Position numbers and translations under genes: made by a program. This document shows positions 40,398 through 50,394 of a DNA stretch of 57,621 bases, in pieces. Each line of letters begins with the position of its first letter. Position 1 is the first letter of the stretch. This DNA is from Acidobacteriota bacterium (lineage in GTDB: Bacteria; Acidobacteriota; Vicinamibacteria; Vicinamibacterales; UBA2999), in NCBI GenBank assembly GCA_016789705.1, contig JAEUQR010000166.1:1-57621 (forward strand). The letters are read 5' to 3'. Below the pieces are notes generated by a model that was not told the DNA's origin, did no database searches, and saw only the letters and a program-made list of their open reading frames with translations.

Positions 40398-41431
40398 TGG
40401 CGGCCCCGGTTCCGCGCGTCTCGCTGGCGCCCGGATACACGATCCCGCGGCTCATCAAGGGCGGGTGGCAGCTGGCCGGCGGCCACGGCCCGGTCGACCA
40501 CGCCGCCGCGCTCGACGACATGCGCGCGTTCGTCGCCGCCGGCATGACCAGCTTCGACTGCGCCGACATCTACACCGGCGTCGAGGCCCTCATCGGCGAG
40601 TTCGTCCGGACGCGCGGCACGTCGGCAGATCTTCAGATCCACACGAAGTTCGTGCCGGACCTCGCCGCGCTCGGCTCGCTCGCGGCCGCCGATGTCGAGG
40701 CGGCCGTCAGGCGCTCTTGCAGGCGCCTCGGCGTGGACGCACTCGACCTCGTGCAGTTCCACTGGTGGGACTACGACCGTCCCGGCATGATCGACACGGC
40801 CGGCTGGCTGCACGCGCGCCAGCGCGCCGGGGCGATCCGCCATCTGGGACTGACCAACTGCAACACCGCCGCGGTGACGGCCCTGCTCGACGCCGGCGTG
40901 CGCGTCGTCGCGCATCAGGTGCAGTACTCGCTGCTCGACCAGCGTCCCGCCGGGGCGATGACCCGCCTCTGTGAGGCGCGCGGCATCGGCCTGCTCTGCT
41001 ACGGCGCGCTTGCCGGAGGCTTCCTCTCCGCGCGCTGGCTCGGCGCGCCGCCGCCCGAGACGCTCGCCAACCGGTCGCTCGTGAAGTACCGGCTCATCAT
41101 CGACGAGTTCGGCGGGTGGGACCGCTTCCAGCGCCTGCTCGCGGCCGTGGCGCAGGTGGCGGCGAAACACGGCGTGGGTGTGGGCACGGTGGCCGTCGCG
41201 TGGGTGCTCGCGCAGCGCGGTGTCGCCGCGGTCATCGTCGGCGCGCGCAGCGCCGCCCACCTCGACGACACGGTTCGCGCCGCCACGCTCGTGCTCGACG
41301 ACGACGACCACGCGCGCATCGGCGCGGTGCTGGCCGAACGCGCGCCCATCGCCGGCGACGTCTACGACCTCGAGCGCGTCAAGGGCGGCCGCCACGCGGC
41401 CATCATGCGCTACGACCTCAATACGAAATAG
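40397..41431 (+). CDS. Aldo/keto reductase
   Basis: About 344 residues from the ATG at 40397. The (beta/alpha)8 aldo-keto reductase signs are FDCADIYTGVEALIGEF (catalytic Asp and Tyr), QIHTKFVPD (Lys) and LDLVQFHWWDY (His), plus a C-terminal VIVGARSAAHLDD for the NADPH phosphate. It reduces an aldehyde or ketone, or works in reverse; substrate unknown. It is in an operon with the TIGR04076 protein, so the two may act together. Confidence 0.88.
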   Translation: MAAPVPRVSLAPGYTIPRLIKGGWQLAGGHGPVDHAAALDDMRAFVAAGMTSFDCADIYTGVEALIGEFVRTRGTSADLQIHTKFVPDLAALGSLAAADVEAAVRRSCRRLGVDALDLVQFHWWDYDRPGMIDTAGWLHARQRAGAIRHLGLTNCNTAAVTALLDAGVRVVAHQVQYSLLDQRPAGAMTRLCEARGIGLLCYGALAGGFLSARWLGAPPPETLANRSLVKYRLIIDEFGGWDRFQRLLAAVAQVAAKHGVGVGTVAVAWVLAQRGVAAVIVGARSAAHLDDTVRAATLVLDDDDHARIGAVLAERAPIAGDVYDLERVKGGRHAAIMRYDLNTK

Positions 41432-41443
41432 AATGTGCGCCTG

Positions 41444-42955
41444 ATGCGCACCCTGGTCTACCTCATTGGCACGGGCCCCGGCGCGCCGGGGCTTCTCACG
41501 ACACGCGGGCAGCGCTGCCTCGACGCCGCCGACGTGGTCATCCACGACAGCACGGTGCATCCGCGCGTGCTCGACCTGGCGCCGCGCCGCGCCGAACGCA
41601 TCGACGTCGGCCGCCCGTCGCGCGAAGCGACCGATCAGGACGCCATCAGCTACCTGCTCGCCGAAAAAGCCCGCGAAGGCCACGTGGTCGCGCGCCTGAA
41701 GATGGGCGATCCGTTCCTCTTCGACCACGGCGGCGAAGAGGCGCTCTTCCTGCACGAGCAGGGCATCCCGTTCGAGGTCGTGCCCGGCGTGCCGGTGGCG
41801 GTGGCCACGGCCGCCTACGCCGGCATCCCGCTCACCTATCCCGCGGCCGGCGACACGCTCACGATCGTGCGCGGCCACGAGGCCAACGGCGGACGCCTGA
41901 AGGTCAACTGGGCGCATCTCGCCCGCACCGACGGCACGATCGCCTCCTACGGCGGACGTGACGAGCTGCGCGCCATCGTCCGCGGGCTGCTCGATCACGG
42001 CCGGCCCGACGACGACCGCGCGGCGCTCGTGCTGCACACGTCGCTCGCCAGCCAGCAGACCCACGTCGGCACGCTGGCCGACGTCGCGGCGCGGCTCGAC
42101 CAGGGGCTCGACAGCTCGGCCTCGCTCATCATCGGCAAGGTCGTGGGCCTGCGCGACCACCTGCGCTGGTTCGACGAACGGCCGCTCTTCGGCCGCCGCA
42201 TTCTGGTCACACGCTCGCGCCACCAGTCGGGCGAACTCGTGGAGCTGCTCGAGGGCGCCGGCGCCGAGGCCATCGAAGCGCCGGTGCTGCGTGTGGCGCC
42301 CCTCGAGTCGTTCGAGGCGCTCGACGCGGCGGCCGACGCCGTCGCCGACTTCGACTGCGTGGTCTTCACGACCGCGAACGGCGTCGAAGCATTCCTGCAC
42401 CGCCTGATGGAACGCGGCCGTGACGCCCGCGCCCTGGCCGGCCCGCGGCTCTGCGCCGTAGGGGTCGGCACGGCCGAGCGGCTCGCCCGCTTCGGCATCC
42501 GTGTCGACCTGGATCTCGAGGGCCAGCCCGTGGAGAGCGTGGTCGAGGCCCTCGGCGGACGGGTGGCGCTGGCCGGACGGCGGGTGCTCGTGCCGTCGTC
42601 GGCGGGGGGACGCGACACCCTCGGCGAAGCGCTCGCAGGCGCCGGCGCGGAGGTGACGCAGGCGCCGTCGTTCCGCACGCTGGCGGTGGACGACAATCCG
42701 GAACTCGACGTCTACGGGCAGCTCCTGCAGCACCGCATCGACGTCGTCACGTTCACGAGCGCCGCGGCCGTGCGCGGGTTCGCCACACTCTACGGCGAGG
42801 AACAGGTGGCGGACCTGCTGGCGCACACGACCGTGGCCACCGTGGGCCTGGCCGCCACCGACGCCGTGCGCCGCCTGGGCGTCGAGCCCGCGGTCGTGCC
42901 GGCGGTGCCGTCGATTCCGGCGCTCGTGGACGCCATCCGCGCGCACTTCCAGTAA
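41444..42955 (+). CDS. Fused uroporphyrinogen-III C-methyltransferase / uroporphyrinogen-III synthase (CobA-HemD)
   Basis: About 503 residues. The N-terminal tetrapyrrole methylase domain (1-235) shows YLIGTGPGAPGLLT, RLKMGDPFLF and VPGVPVAVATAAYAGIPLTY, typical of SUMT. The C-terminal part (about 245-500) is a HemD domain with ILVTRSRHQSGELVELLEGAGAEAIEAP and a late VTFTSAAAVRGFATL. HemD closes hydroxymethylbilane to uroporphyrinogen III; CobA methylates it toward sirohaem or cobalamin. The ATG at 41444 is chosen because TAGAAT (41429-41434) stands 9 nt before it; a GTG at 41435 is the alternative. No other haem gene is adjacent. Confidence 0.92.
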   Translation: MRTLVYLIGTGPGAPGLLTTRGQRCLDAADVVIHDSTVHPRVLDLAPRRAERIDVGRPSREATDQDAISYLLAEKAREGHVVARLKMGDPFLFDHGGEEALFLHEQGIPFEVVPGVPVAVATAAYAGIPLTYPAAGDTLTIVRGHEANGGRLKVNWAHLARTDGTIASYGGRDELRAIVRGLLDHGRPDDDRAALVLHTSLASQQTHVGTLADVAARLDQGLDSSASLIIGKVVGLRDHLRWFDERPLFGRRILVTRSRHQSGELVELLEGAGAEAIEAPVLRVAPLESFEALDAAADAVADFDCVVFTTANGVEAFLHRLMERGRDARALAGPRLCAVGVGTAERLARFGIRVDLDLEGQPVESVVEALGGRVALAGRRVLVPSSAGGRDTLGEALAGAGAEVTQAPSFRTLAVDDNPELDVYGQLLQHRIDVVTFTSAAAVRGFATLYGEEQVADLLAHTTVATVGLAATDAVRRLGVEPAVVPAVPSIPALVDAIRAHFQ

Positions 42956-42979
42956 GCCGTCCGTCGAAGGGGTCTCCGC

Positions 42980-44695
42980 ATGCCGCTGTCGATTCGTGCC
43001 CTGTCGCGGGGAGCCGCGGCCGCGTCGCTCTGCGCGCTCACCGCGTGCAGCCAGCCGGCGCCGCCGCCACCCGCCATCGACCTGCTCATCACCAACGCGC
43101 GCATCATCGACGGTACGGGCGCTCCGGCGCGCGAAGGCGGCGTGGCGGTGAGCGGCGGGCGCATCACCGACGTCTTCGATGCGGCGGCAGCCACCGCGGC
43201 GGCGAGCCGCGCGACGCGGGTCATCGACGCGAAGGGCCGTGTCGTGGCGCCCGGCTTCATCGACATGCACTCGCACTCCGACATGCCGCTCGTGACCGAC
43301 GGCAACGCCCAGAGCAAGATCCGCCAGGGCGTGACCACCGAGGTCATCGGCGAGTCGGGGTCGATTGCGCCGCAGGCGTCGGCGAGCGCCACGCAGCCGT
43401 GGACCGATTTCGCCGGCTACTTCGGGCTGCTCGAAAAGCAGGGGATCGCCGTGAACCTGCTGTCGTACGTGGGCCTCGGCACGGCGCGCGAGATGATCAT
43501 CGGCAACGACAACCGTCCGCCCACGACCGACGAACTGAAGAAGATGCAGGACCTCGTCACCGCGTCGATGCAACAGGGCGCGGCCGGCGTCTCGACGGGG
43601 CTCATTTATCCGCCGAACGCGTTTGCCACGCTCGACGAACTCGTGGCGCTGTCGCAGCCAGCCGCCGCCCTGGGCGGCCGCTACGCCTCGCACCTGCGCC
43701 ACGACGGCAAGAAGCTGCGTGACGGCATCGGCGAGGCGATCGCGATCGGCGAGCGCGCGAAGCTCCCGGTGCACGTCTTCCACATCAAGGTCACCGGCCA
43801 GGCCAACTTCGGCCGCATGAAGGAAGTGGTCGAGCTCGTGGAGGCGGCGCGCGGCCGCGGCGTGAAGGTCACGGCCGACATCTACCCCTACATCGCCAGC
43901 AGCACGAGCCTCACGGCCACCCTGCCGCAGTGGGTGATGGACGGCGGCGCCGACAAGATGGTCGAGCGGCTGAGCGACCGCGCCACGCGCGCGCGCGTGC
44001 GCCGCGACATGGAAGATCCGAACGCCGAGTGGGACAACCGCTACCAGTCGGCCGGCACCTGGGCCAACGTGCAGCTGGCGGCCATCGGCCGCGCGCGCGG
44101 TGTCGCCACGACCGATGAATCGCCGAGCCGCAGGTACGAAGGAATGCGCGTGGCGGATGCCGCGAAGGCCGCCGGCAAGGATCCGTTCGACTTCGTGTTC
44201 GACCTGCTCGTGGCCACGCGCGGCAGCGTCGCCTGCGTCTACTTCATCATGTCGGAAGACGACGTGAAGCTGGCGATGACGCAGCCCTGGGTGGCGATTG
44301 GCTCCGATGGCTCGGCGCTGTCGATCGAAGGGCCGCTGCGGTCAGGCGTGCCACACCCGCGCAACTTCGGCACCTTCCCGCGCGTGCTCGGCAAGTACGT
44401 GCGCGAGGAAAAGGTGATTCCGCTCGAAGAGGCCATCCGCAAGATGACGTCGCTCGCGGCCGACACGCTGCAATTGCCGGATCGCGGCACGATTGCCGCC
44501 GGCAAGTGGGCGGACCTCGTGATCTTCGATCCGGCCGAGGTGCGTGACACGGCCACCTTCGAGAATCCGTTCAGCTACCCGCAGGGCATCGACACGGTCA
44601 TCGTGAACGGCGCGGTCGTGCTCGACGAGGGCACGCATACCGGCACGAAGCCGGGCAAGGTGCTCCGGCACACGAGCGCACAGCCGGCTCGATAG
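42980..44695 (+). CDS. Lipoprotein N-acyl-D-amino-acid deacylase (D-aminoacylase) family amidohydrolase
   Basis: The 571-residue protein has a lipoprotein signal with lipobox LTAC (Cys23), so it is anchored at the outer face of a membrane. The amidohydrolase domain has DLLITNARIIDGTGAP, the metal HxH in GFIDMHSHSD (97, 99), EVIGESGSIAPQ, HIKVTGQANFGRM and GSDGSAL near the C-terminus. The family removes acyl groups from D-amino acids; exported Acidobacterial members may act on peptidoglycan-derived D-amino-acid compounds. It stands in the same direction as cobA-hemD with a 24-nt gap. Confidence 0.9.
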   Translation: MPLSIRALSRGAAAASLCALTACSQPAPPPPAIDLLITNARIIDGTGAPAREGGVAVSGGRITDVFDAAAATAAASRATRVIDAKGRVVAPGFIDMHSHSDMPLVTDGNAQSKIRQGVTTEVIGESGSIAPQASASATQPWTDFAGYFGLLEKQGIAVNLLSYVGLGTAREMIIGNDNRPPTTDELKKMQDLVTASMQQGAAGVSTGLIYPPNAFATLDELVALSQPAAALGGRYASHLRHDGKKLRDGIGEAIAIGERAKLPVHVFHIKVTGQANFGRMKEVVELVEAARGRGVKVTADIYPYIASSTSLTATLPQWVMDGGADKMVERLSDRATRARVRRDMEDPNAEWDNRYQSAGTWANVQLAAIGRARGVATTDESPSRRYEGMRVADAAKAAGKDPFDFVFDLLVATRGSVACVYFIMSEDDVKLAMTQPWVAIGSDGSALSIEGPLRSGVPHPRNFGTFPRVLGKYVREEKVIPLEEAIRKMTSLAADTLQLPDRGTIAAGKWADLVIFDPAEVRDTATFENPFSYPQGIDTVIVNGAVVLDEGTHTGTKPGKVLRHTSAQPAR

Positions 44696-44709
44696 GCGTG
44701 GCGGCAGGA

Positions 44710-44729
44710 CGCGCGGCGCGCGCCGCGCG
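44710..44729. repeat. 20-bp perfect GC palindrome between convergent genes
   Basis: CGCGCGGCGCGCGCCGCGCG is its own reverse complement. It lies in the 40-bp gap between the D-aminoacylase stop and the rseP stop, so it may help end both transcripts. No U-tract follows. Confidence 0.6.
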
Positions 44730-44735
44730 GCACCG

Positions 44736-46079
44736 CTAGTTGCGCCAGGGCATCAGGCGCTCGATCCAGGCGACACGGGTGAGGTCGTTGTAGATGACCG
44801 TCACCATGAGCGCCATGATCACGACGAAGCCCGCGAAGAGCATCTTCTCCTTCACCGCCATCGAGAAGTCGCGGCGGGCGATCGCTTCCATGCCCATGAT
44901 GGCCATGTGACCGCCGTCGAGCACGGGAATCGGCAGCAGATTCAGCAGACCGAGGTTCAGGCTGATCGACGCCATGAGCGCGAAGAGCTCCACCCAGCCC
45001 TGCGACGCGGCATTGCCCGACAGCGACGCGATGCCCACGGGGCCCATGAGCTGCTTCGGCGAGGCCTTGCCGGTGAAGAGCTCACCGAGCGTGCGCAGGA
45101 TGAGCCCGGCCGTCTGCAGGTTGCGCTGCACGCTCAGGCCAAGCGCCTCGACCGGCCCCGGCATGTAGCTGATGGTCTCGCTGCCGAGGGTGACGCCGAT
45201 GACGGCGGTTTCGCCGCGCTGCTCGGGGGTGACGGTGAGCGACTGCTCGGTGCCGTTCCGGTCGACGACGATCTCGGTGGGCTGGCCGCCCCGTGAGCGG
45301 AGCGTCTCGATGACGGTGCGCGTCTCGATCATCCGCACCCCGTTGATGCGCTTGATCCGGTCGCCGCGCAGGATGCCGCCCTTGTCGGCCGGGTCGCCGG
45401 GATTGACCTGGTCGATGACGGGATAAGTGTCGGGCAGCACGCCGATGGTGCCGATCTCGAAGGTGGCGCCGTTGCGGATCGTGACTTCCCTCGTGGAGGG
45501 CCGCACCGTGACCGTCCGCTCGACGCCGTCGCGCTTCACGCCGAACTCGACATCGAGTTCGGGCTTCGACGACACCGCCATGTCGAGCTCTTCCCAGGTG
45601 GAGATGGCGCGGCCGTTGATCTTCACGATCTCGTCGCCGGGCTGGAGGCCGGCGGCGGCTGCCGCCGACTGCGCCTGCACGGCGCCGATGACGGCGGGCT
45701 TCGACAGGAACGCCAGCACGCGATCGCCCTGCATCAGCACGAGGGCGAGGACCAGCACGGCCAGGATCATGTTCATGGCCGGGCCCGCCAGCAGAATCTG
45801 GAAGCGCTGCCACTTCGTCTTCGACATGAACTCGTCGCTCGCGCCCTGCGGGTTGTCTTCCGGGTTCTCCCCCGCCATCTTCACGTAGCCGCCGAGCGGG
45901 ATGGCGCTCAGGCAGTACTCCGTGTCGCCGCGCTTGAACGACAGCAGCTTCGGGCCAAAGCCGAGCGAGAACACGTGCACCCGCACGCCGTGCCAGCGGG
46001 CCAGCAGGAAATGCCCCAGTTCGTGCACGAACACGAGCACCCCGAGCACGAACGCAAACGCCAGCGGCGTCGTCAGCAT
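44736..46079 (-). CDS. rseP: Site-2 intramembrane metalloprotease, two PDZ domains
   Basis: The 447-residue protein has the zinc motif HELGH (19-23) in the first helix, two PDZ domains (about 125-200 and 215-290) and the second active-site motif LLPIPVLDGGH (381-391), so it is a complete RseP/MucP. It cuts membrane-bound anti-sigma factors or leftover signal peptides within the inner membrane. It is the last gene of the pyrE-truA-uppS-cdsA-dxr-rseP run, 7 nt after dxr, matching the widely conserved uppS-cdsA-dxr-rseP order. Confidence 0.95.
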   Translation of the reverse strand: MLTTPLAFAFVLGVLVFVHELGHFLLARWHGVRVHVFSLGFGPKLLSFKRGDTEYCLSAIPLGGYVKMAGENPEDNPQGASDEFMSKTKWQRFQILLAGPAMNMILAVLVLALVLMQGDRVLAFLSKPAVIGAVQAQSAAAAAGLQPGDEIVKINGRAISTWEELDMAVSSKPELDVEFGVKRDGVERTVTVRPSTREVTIRNGATFEIGTIGVLPDTYPVIDQVNPGDPADKGGILRGDRIKRINGVRMIETRTVIETLRSRGGQPTEIVVDRNGTEQSLTVTPEQRGETAVIGVTLGSETISYMPGPVEALGLSVQRNLQTAGLILRTLGELFTGKASPKQLMGPVGIASLSGNAASQGWVELFALMASISLNLGLLNLLPIPVLDGGHMAIMGMEAIARRDFSMAVKEKMLFAGFVVIMALMVTVIYNDLTRVAWIERLMPWRN

Positions 46080-46086
46080 GACAGCA

Positions 46087-47250
46087 CTACCTCTTCTCCG
46101 ATTCTACCCGCACGAGCTCGAGGGCATGGGCTTTCGCCCAGGCGTCCACGGCGCGCACGGCCGGCAGCGTCTCCACGGGGGTGGCCCGGTGCGCGTCCAT
46201 GGTCGCGGCAATCACGTCGGCGATGGCGGTGAAGCCGAGCTGGCCCGCCAGAAACGACGCCACCGCGACCTCGTTGGCCGCATTGAGCACGATGGGCAGG
46301 CTGCGGTCGGCGTCGAGGGCCCGGAACGCCAGGCGCAGACACGGGAACTCGTCCCACGCCGGCGGATGGAATTCGAGCGTGCCGGCGCGGGCAAGATCGA
46401 GATGCGGCACCGGCGTATGCCAGCGGTCGGGATAGGAGAAGGCGTACTGGATGGGCAGCCGCATGTCGGTCGTGCCGAGCTGCGCCAGCATCGAACCGTC
46501 AGTGAACTCGACGAGCGAGTGCACGATCGACTGCGGATGCACGACCACGTCGATCTGCGACGACGTCACGCCGAAGAGCCAGTGCGCCTCGATCACCTCG
46601 AGGCCCTTGTTCATGAGCGTGGCCGAGTCGACCGTGATCTTCGGCCCCATCTGCCAGGTCGGGTGCCGCAGCGCGTCGGCCGGCGTGACGGCGGCCAGGC
46701 TGGCGCGGGTCCGGCCGCGGAACGGGCCGCCGGAGGCGGTGAGGATGAGCCGCTTCACGTGCTGCGTCGCATGCCCATGCAGGCACTGGTGGATGGCATT
46801 GTGTTCGCTGTCCACCGGCAGGATGGCCACGCCCTTCGCGCGCGCGCGGTCCATCACGAGGCCGCCGGCCATCACCAGCACTTCCTTGTTGGCGAGGGCG
46901 ATGGCCTTGCCGGCGTCGATCGCCGCCAGCACCGCCTCGAGCGCTGCCGTGCCCGACGACGCGCAGAGCACGAGGTCCACGTCGGGGCGGGTGGCGAGCA
47001 TCACGAGCCCGGCATCACCCACGCCCTGCGCCGCGGGAAGATCCGCCGCGGCGGCCAGACGCGCCAGTGCCTGGTCGGTCGCCATCGACACGGCGGTGGG
47101 CCGGTGGGCCCTGACCGCCGGCGCGAGCGCCTCGGCACTCGTCGCCGCCGCCAGCCCCACGACGCGCACCCGATCCGGATGCGCCTCGGCCACCGAGAGC
47201 GCGCTCGTGCCGATCGAGCCGGTGGCGCCGAGAATCGCGACGCGAATCAT
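46087..47250 (-). CDS. dxr: 1-deoxy-D-xylulose-5-phosphate reductoisomerase
   Basis: About 387 residues from the ATG at 47250, which overlaps the cdsA stop (ATGA). It has the NADPH motif ILGATGSIGTSAL, ASGTAALEAVLAAIDAGK, PVDSEHNAIHQCL (metal/substrate) and LTASGGPFRG, all hallmarks of Dxr/IspC. It commits the MEP pathway to isoprenoids, supplying the C5 units used by UppS in the same operon. An extended upstream frame lies inside cdsA and is rejected. Confidence 0.96.
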   Translation of the reverse strand: MIRVAILGATGSIGTSALSVAEAHPDRVRVVGLAAATSAEALAPAVRAHRPTAVSMATDQALARLAAAADLPAAQGVGDAGLVMLATRPDVDLVLCASSGTAALEAVLAAIDAGKAIALANKEVLVMAGGLVMDRARAKGVAILPVDSEHNAIHQCLHGHATQHVKRLILTASGGPFRGRTRASLAAVTPADALRHPTWQMGPKITVDSATLMNKGLEVIEAHWLFGVTSSQIDVVVHPQSIVHSLVEFTDGSMLAQLGTTDMRLPIQYAFSYPDRWHTPVPHLDLARAGTLEFHPPAWDEFPCLRLAFRALDADRSLPIVLNAANEVAVASFLAGQLGFTAIADVIAATMDAHRATPVETLPAVRAVDAWAKAHALELVRVESEKR

Positions 47251-48029
47251 GCGAGCGTCAGCAGCAGATAGAAGAGCGGCGCGCAGAAGAGCAGCGCGTC
47301 GATGCGGTCGAGCACGCCGCCGTGCCCGGGAATGAGCGAGCCGCTGTCTTTCATGCCGGCGGCCCGCTTGAACGTCGACTCGAAGAGATCGCCGGCGATG
47401 CCGGCCACGACGAGGCCGAGGCCCGCCAGCCACACCGCCGCCGGATTCAGGCGCGGCAGCCACCAGTGCGCGATGGCCACGAGCGCGAGCGGCGCCAGCA
47501 CGAAGCCGCCAATCGCGCCCTCGATCGTCTTCTTCGGGCTGATGGTCGGGGCGAGCGGACGTTTCCCGAAGGTGCGCCCCGAGTAGTACTGGAAAGTGTC
47601 ACTCGCCGCCACCGTGGCAATGAGCGTGAGCACCCCTTCGCGGCCGGCGAGCTGGTGGATACCGACGAGGGCGCCGAGCGGCAGGCCGATGTAGACCGGC
47701 GCCAGCATGCCGGCGGCCGCGCCGTGCACGAGCGGCGCGCCGTGCAGACCGCTCGTCATGAGCGACACGGCGAGCGCCACGATGATGACACCGAAGAGCG
47801 AGGGCACGTGCACCCACGGCAGCGCCACGGCCGCGCAGGCGGCGAGGGTCGCGGCGAGCGACGGCAGGAACGGCAGCGGCGCATCGACGGCGCGCGCCAG
47901 CTTCGCATACTCGAGGAACGCGAGGCCGGCGACGACGAGCGCCACGGCGAGCAGCGCCGGTGACGGCAGGAACCAGACGAGCGCGAAGGCGGACGCGGCG
48001 AGCGCCACCCCGCTCACAAGGCGTGTCAT
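47247..48029 (-). CDS. cdsA: Phosphatidate cytidylyltransferase
   Basis: About 260 residues with about seven or eight membrane helices. The CDS signature near the C-terminus is visible as GDLFESTFKRAAGMKDSGSLIPGHGGVLDRIDALL, with the metal-binding Asp pair. SPKKTIEGAIGG is also standard. It makes CDP-diacylglycerol for phospholipid synthesis. The ATG at 48029 is taken (13 nt after the uppS stop). Confidence 0.95.
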   Translation of the reverse strand: MTRLVSGVALAASAFALVWFLPSPALLAVALVVAGLAFLEYAKLARAVDAPLPFLPSLAATLAACAAVALPWVHVPSLFGVIIVALAVSLMTSGLHGAPLVHGAAAGMLAPVYIGLPLGALVGIHQLAGREGVLTLIATVAASDTFQYYSGRTFGKRPLAPTISPKKTIEGAIGGFVLAPLALVAIAHWWLPRLNPAAVWLAGLGLVVAGIAGDLFESTFKRAAGMKDSGSLIPGHGGVLDRIDALLFCAPLFYLLLTLA

Positions 48030-48042
48030 GACGGCAGGAAAC

Positions 48043-48834
<792 letters not shown>

Positions 48835-48851
48835 GGACGGAAAGGAAGATA

Positions 48852-49643
48852 TTACTCCGGATAGTGCACCTTCCAGAGGTGCAGTCCGCAGGCGGGTGCG
48901 GTGGGGCCGGCAGTGGCCCGGGCACCACCCGCAAGGGCCCGGCGGACGTCGGCCAGCGTGAGCCGCCCCTTCCCCACGAGCACCAGGGTTCCGGCCATCG
49001 CGCGCACCTGGTGACGCAGGAAGCCCGAGCCGGCCACTTCGAAGGTCAGCAGACGGCCGCGGTCGTCGGGCGCCGCACACCACGGCGGCAGGGCCGCGTC
49101 GGGCTCGACGGTGGACGTCCAGATGCGGCGCACCGTGGTCTGCACGGAGCTGCCCGCCGCCTGGAAGGCCGAAAAGTCGTGTTCGCCGACGAAGAGTGCC
49201 GCCGCCTCCTGCATGGCCGCGAGCGAGAGGCGCTGCGGCACGTGCCAGGCCATGCGCCGCAGGAGCGGCTGCCCGGCCGGCGCGTGCCAGATGAAATAGC
49301 GGTAGGTCTTGCCACGGGCGTGGATGCGCGCGTGGAACCGATCGGGCATCTCCTCGGCGGCCAGCACGCGCACGTCCACCGGCAGCGTGGCGTTGCAGGC
49401 GCGCACGAGCCGCTCGGGCGTGATGGCCGCGGTGAGCGTGATGCTGGCCACCTGGGCGGCGGCGTGCACGCCGGCGTCGGTGCGCCCGGAGGCGGCCACG
49501 TGCACCGGCGCACCTTCGATGCGCCCGATGACCTCCTCGAGTTCGCCCTGCACGGTCCGCTGGCCGGCCTGGCGCTGCCACCCGGCGAAATCCGCTCCGT
49601 CGTAGGCGAGCACGAGGCGCAGCGTGCGCACGCGCGCGGTCAT
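48852..49643 (-). CDS. truA: tRNA pseudouridine(38-40) synthase
   Basis: About 263 residues. It begins TLRLVLAYDGADFAGWQRQ and has the catalytic Asp in ASGRTDAGVHAAAQV, YFIWH and FEVAGSGFLRHQVRAMAGTLV, all standard for TruA. It isomerises uridines 38-40 of the anticodon stem. The ATG at 49643 lies 14 nt after the pyrE stop. Confidence 0.95.
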   Translation of the reverse strand: MTARVRTLRLVLAYDGADFAGWQRQAGQRTVQGELEEVIGRIEGAPVHVAASGRTDAGVHAAAQVASITLTAAITPERLVRACNATLPVDVRVLAAEEMPDRFHARIHARGKTYRYFIWHAPAGQPLLRRMAWHVPQRLSLAAMQEAAALFVGEHDFSAFQAAGSSVQTTVRRIWTSTVEPDAALPPWCAAPDDRGRLLTFEVAGSGFLRHQVRAMAGTLVLVGKGRLTLADVRRALAGGARATAGPTAPACGLHLWKVHYPE

Positions 49644-49657
49644 CGCGCCTCCGGCCG

Positions 49658-50227
49658 TCAGCGGCGCGAGCCGGGCTTGGTCACGGGCAGACCCTGCTGG
49701 CAGAGCGGGCAGGCGTCTTCCGTGTAGGCCGGCACGTTCATCGGGCAGAGGCCGGCAAACGGCACGTCCAGGCCGTGCTGGCCGCCGCTGCGGTCCATAA
49801 TCGAGGCCGCGCCCACCACGGTCGCACCGGCCGCCGTGGCCACGTCGATGGTCTCGCGGGTGGACTTGCCGGTCGTGAGTACGTCTTCCACGACGAGAAC
49901 GCGGTCGTCGGGGCCGAGCGTGAAGCCCCGGCGCAGCGCCAGCGTGCCGTCGGTGCGCTCGGCGAAGATGGCGCGCACACCGAGGGCGCGCCCGACCTCC
50001 TGCCCGATGACGATGCCGCCCATGGCCGGCGACAAGACCACCGTGGCGCCCCAGGCGCGGGTCGCGTCGGCGATGGCGGCGCCGAGCGCCTCGGCGCGGG
50101 CGGGGTGCTGCAGCACGAGGGCGCACTGCAGGTAGCCGGAACTGTGGAGGCCCGAGGACAGCCGGAAGTGCCCATCGAGCAGGGCGCCGGACTCCCGGAA
50201 ATGGCGCAGGACGTCAGTGTCGTTCAT
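49658..50227 (-). CDS. pyrE: Orotate phosphoribosyltransferase
   Basis: The 189-residue protein has FRLSSGLHSSGYLQCALVLQHP and the PRPP motif VLVVEDVLTTGKSTRET. It joins orotate and PRPP to form OMP in pyrimidine synthesis. The C-terminus DACPLCQQGLPVTKPGSRR has a Cys pair also seen in PyrE of several phyla. It is the first gene of the run; TATACT on the minus strand (50236-50241) is 8 nt before the ATG and no ribosome-binding site is visible, so the operon mRNA may be leaderless. Confidence 0.95.
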   Translation of the reverse strand: MNDTDVLRHFRESGALLDGHFRLSSGLHSSGYLQCALVLQHPARAEALGAAIADATRAWGATVVLSPAMGGIVIGQEVGRALGVRAIFAERTDGTLALRRGFTLGPDDRVLVVEDVLTTGKSTRETIDVATAAGATVVGAASIMDRSGGQHGLDVPFAGLCPMNVPAYTEDACPLCQQGLPVTKPGSRR

Positions 50228-50235
50228 CGAACGGT

Positions 50236-50241
50236 AGTATA
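50236..50241 (-). promoter_or_regulatory. -10 element (TATACT) of the pyrE-rseP operon
   Basis: TATACT on the minus strand is 8 nt before the pyrE ATG (50227). A start point 6-8 nt downstream would fall at the ATG itself. Confidence 0.5.
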
Positions 50242-50394
50242 GCGGGCTGGACCGGCCGAACCCCGGCCCCGCCCGGGACGTCTATCCTTGTGGCGCGGCG
50301 GGCCGGCGGGTCGCAGCGCGCGGCAACGATCTTGCTCGACTGGGTGTCGGGGCGGCAGGCGCCCGCGGTCACGGGTCATCGGGAGAACCAGCAC

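Noticed and set aside
40208..43783. Minus-strand open frame of 1191 codons opposite the aldo-keto reductase and CobA-HemD genes
   Set aside because: It is antisense to clear enzymes, has very biased Arg/Gly/Val/Glu composition and no domain pattern; it is a high-GC shadow frame.
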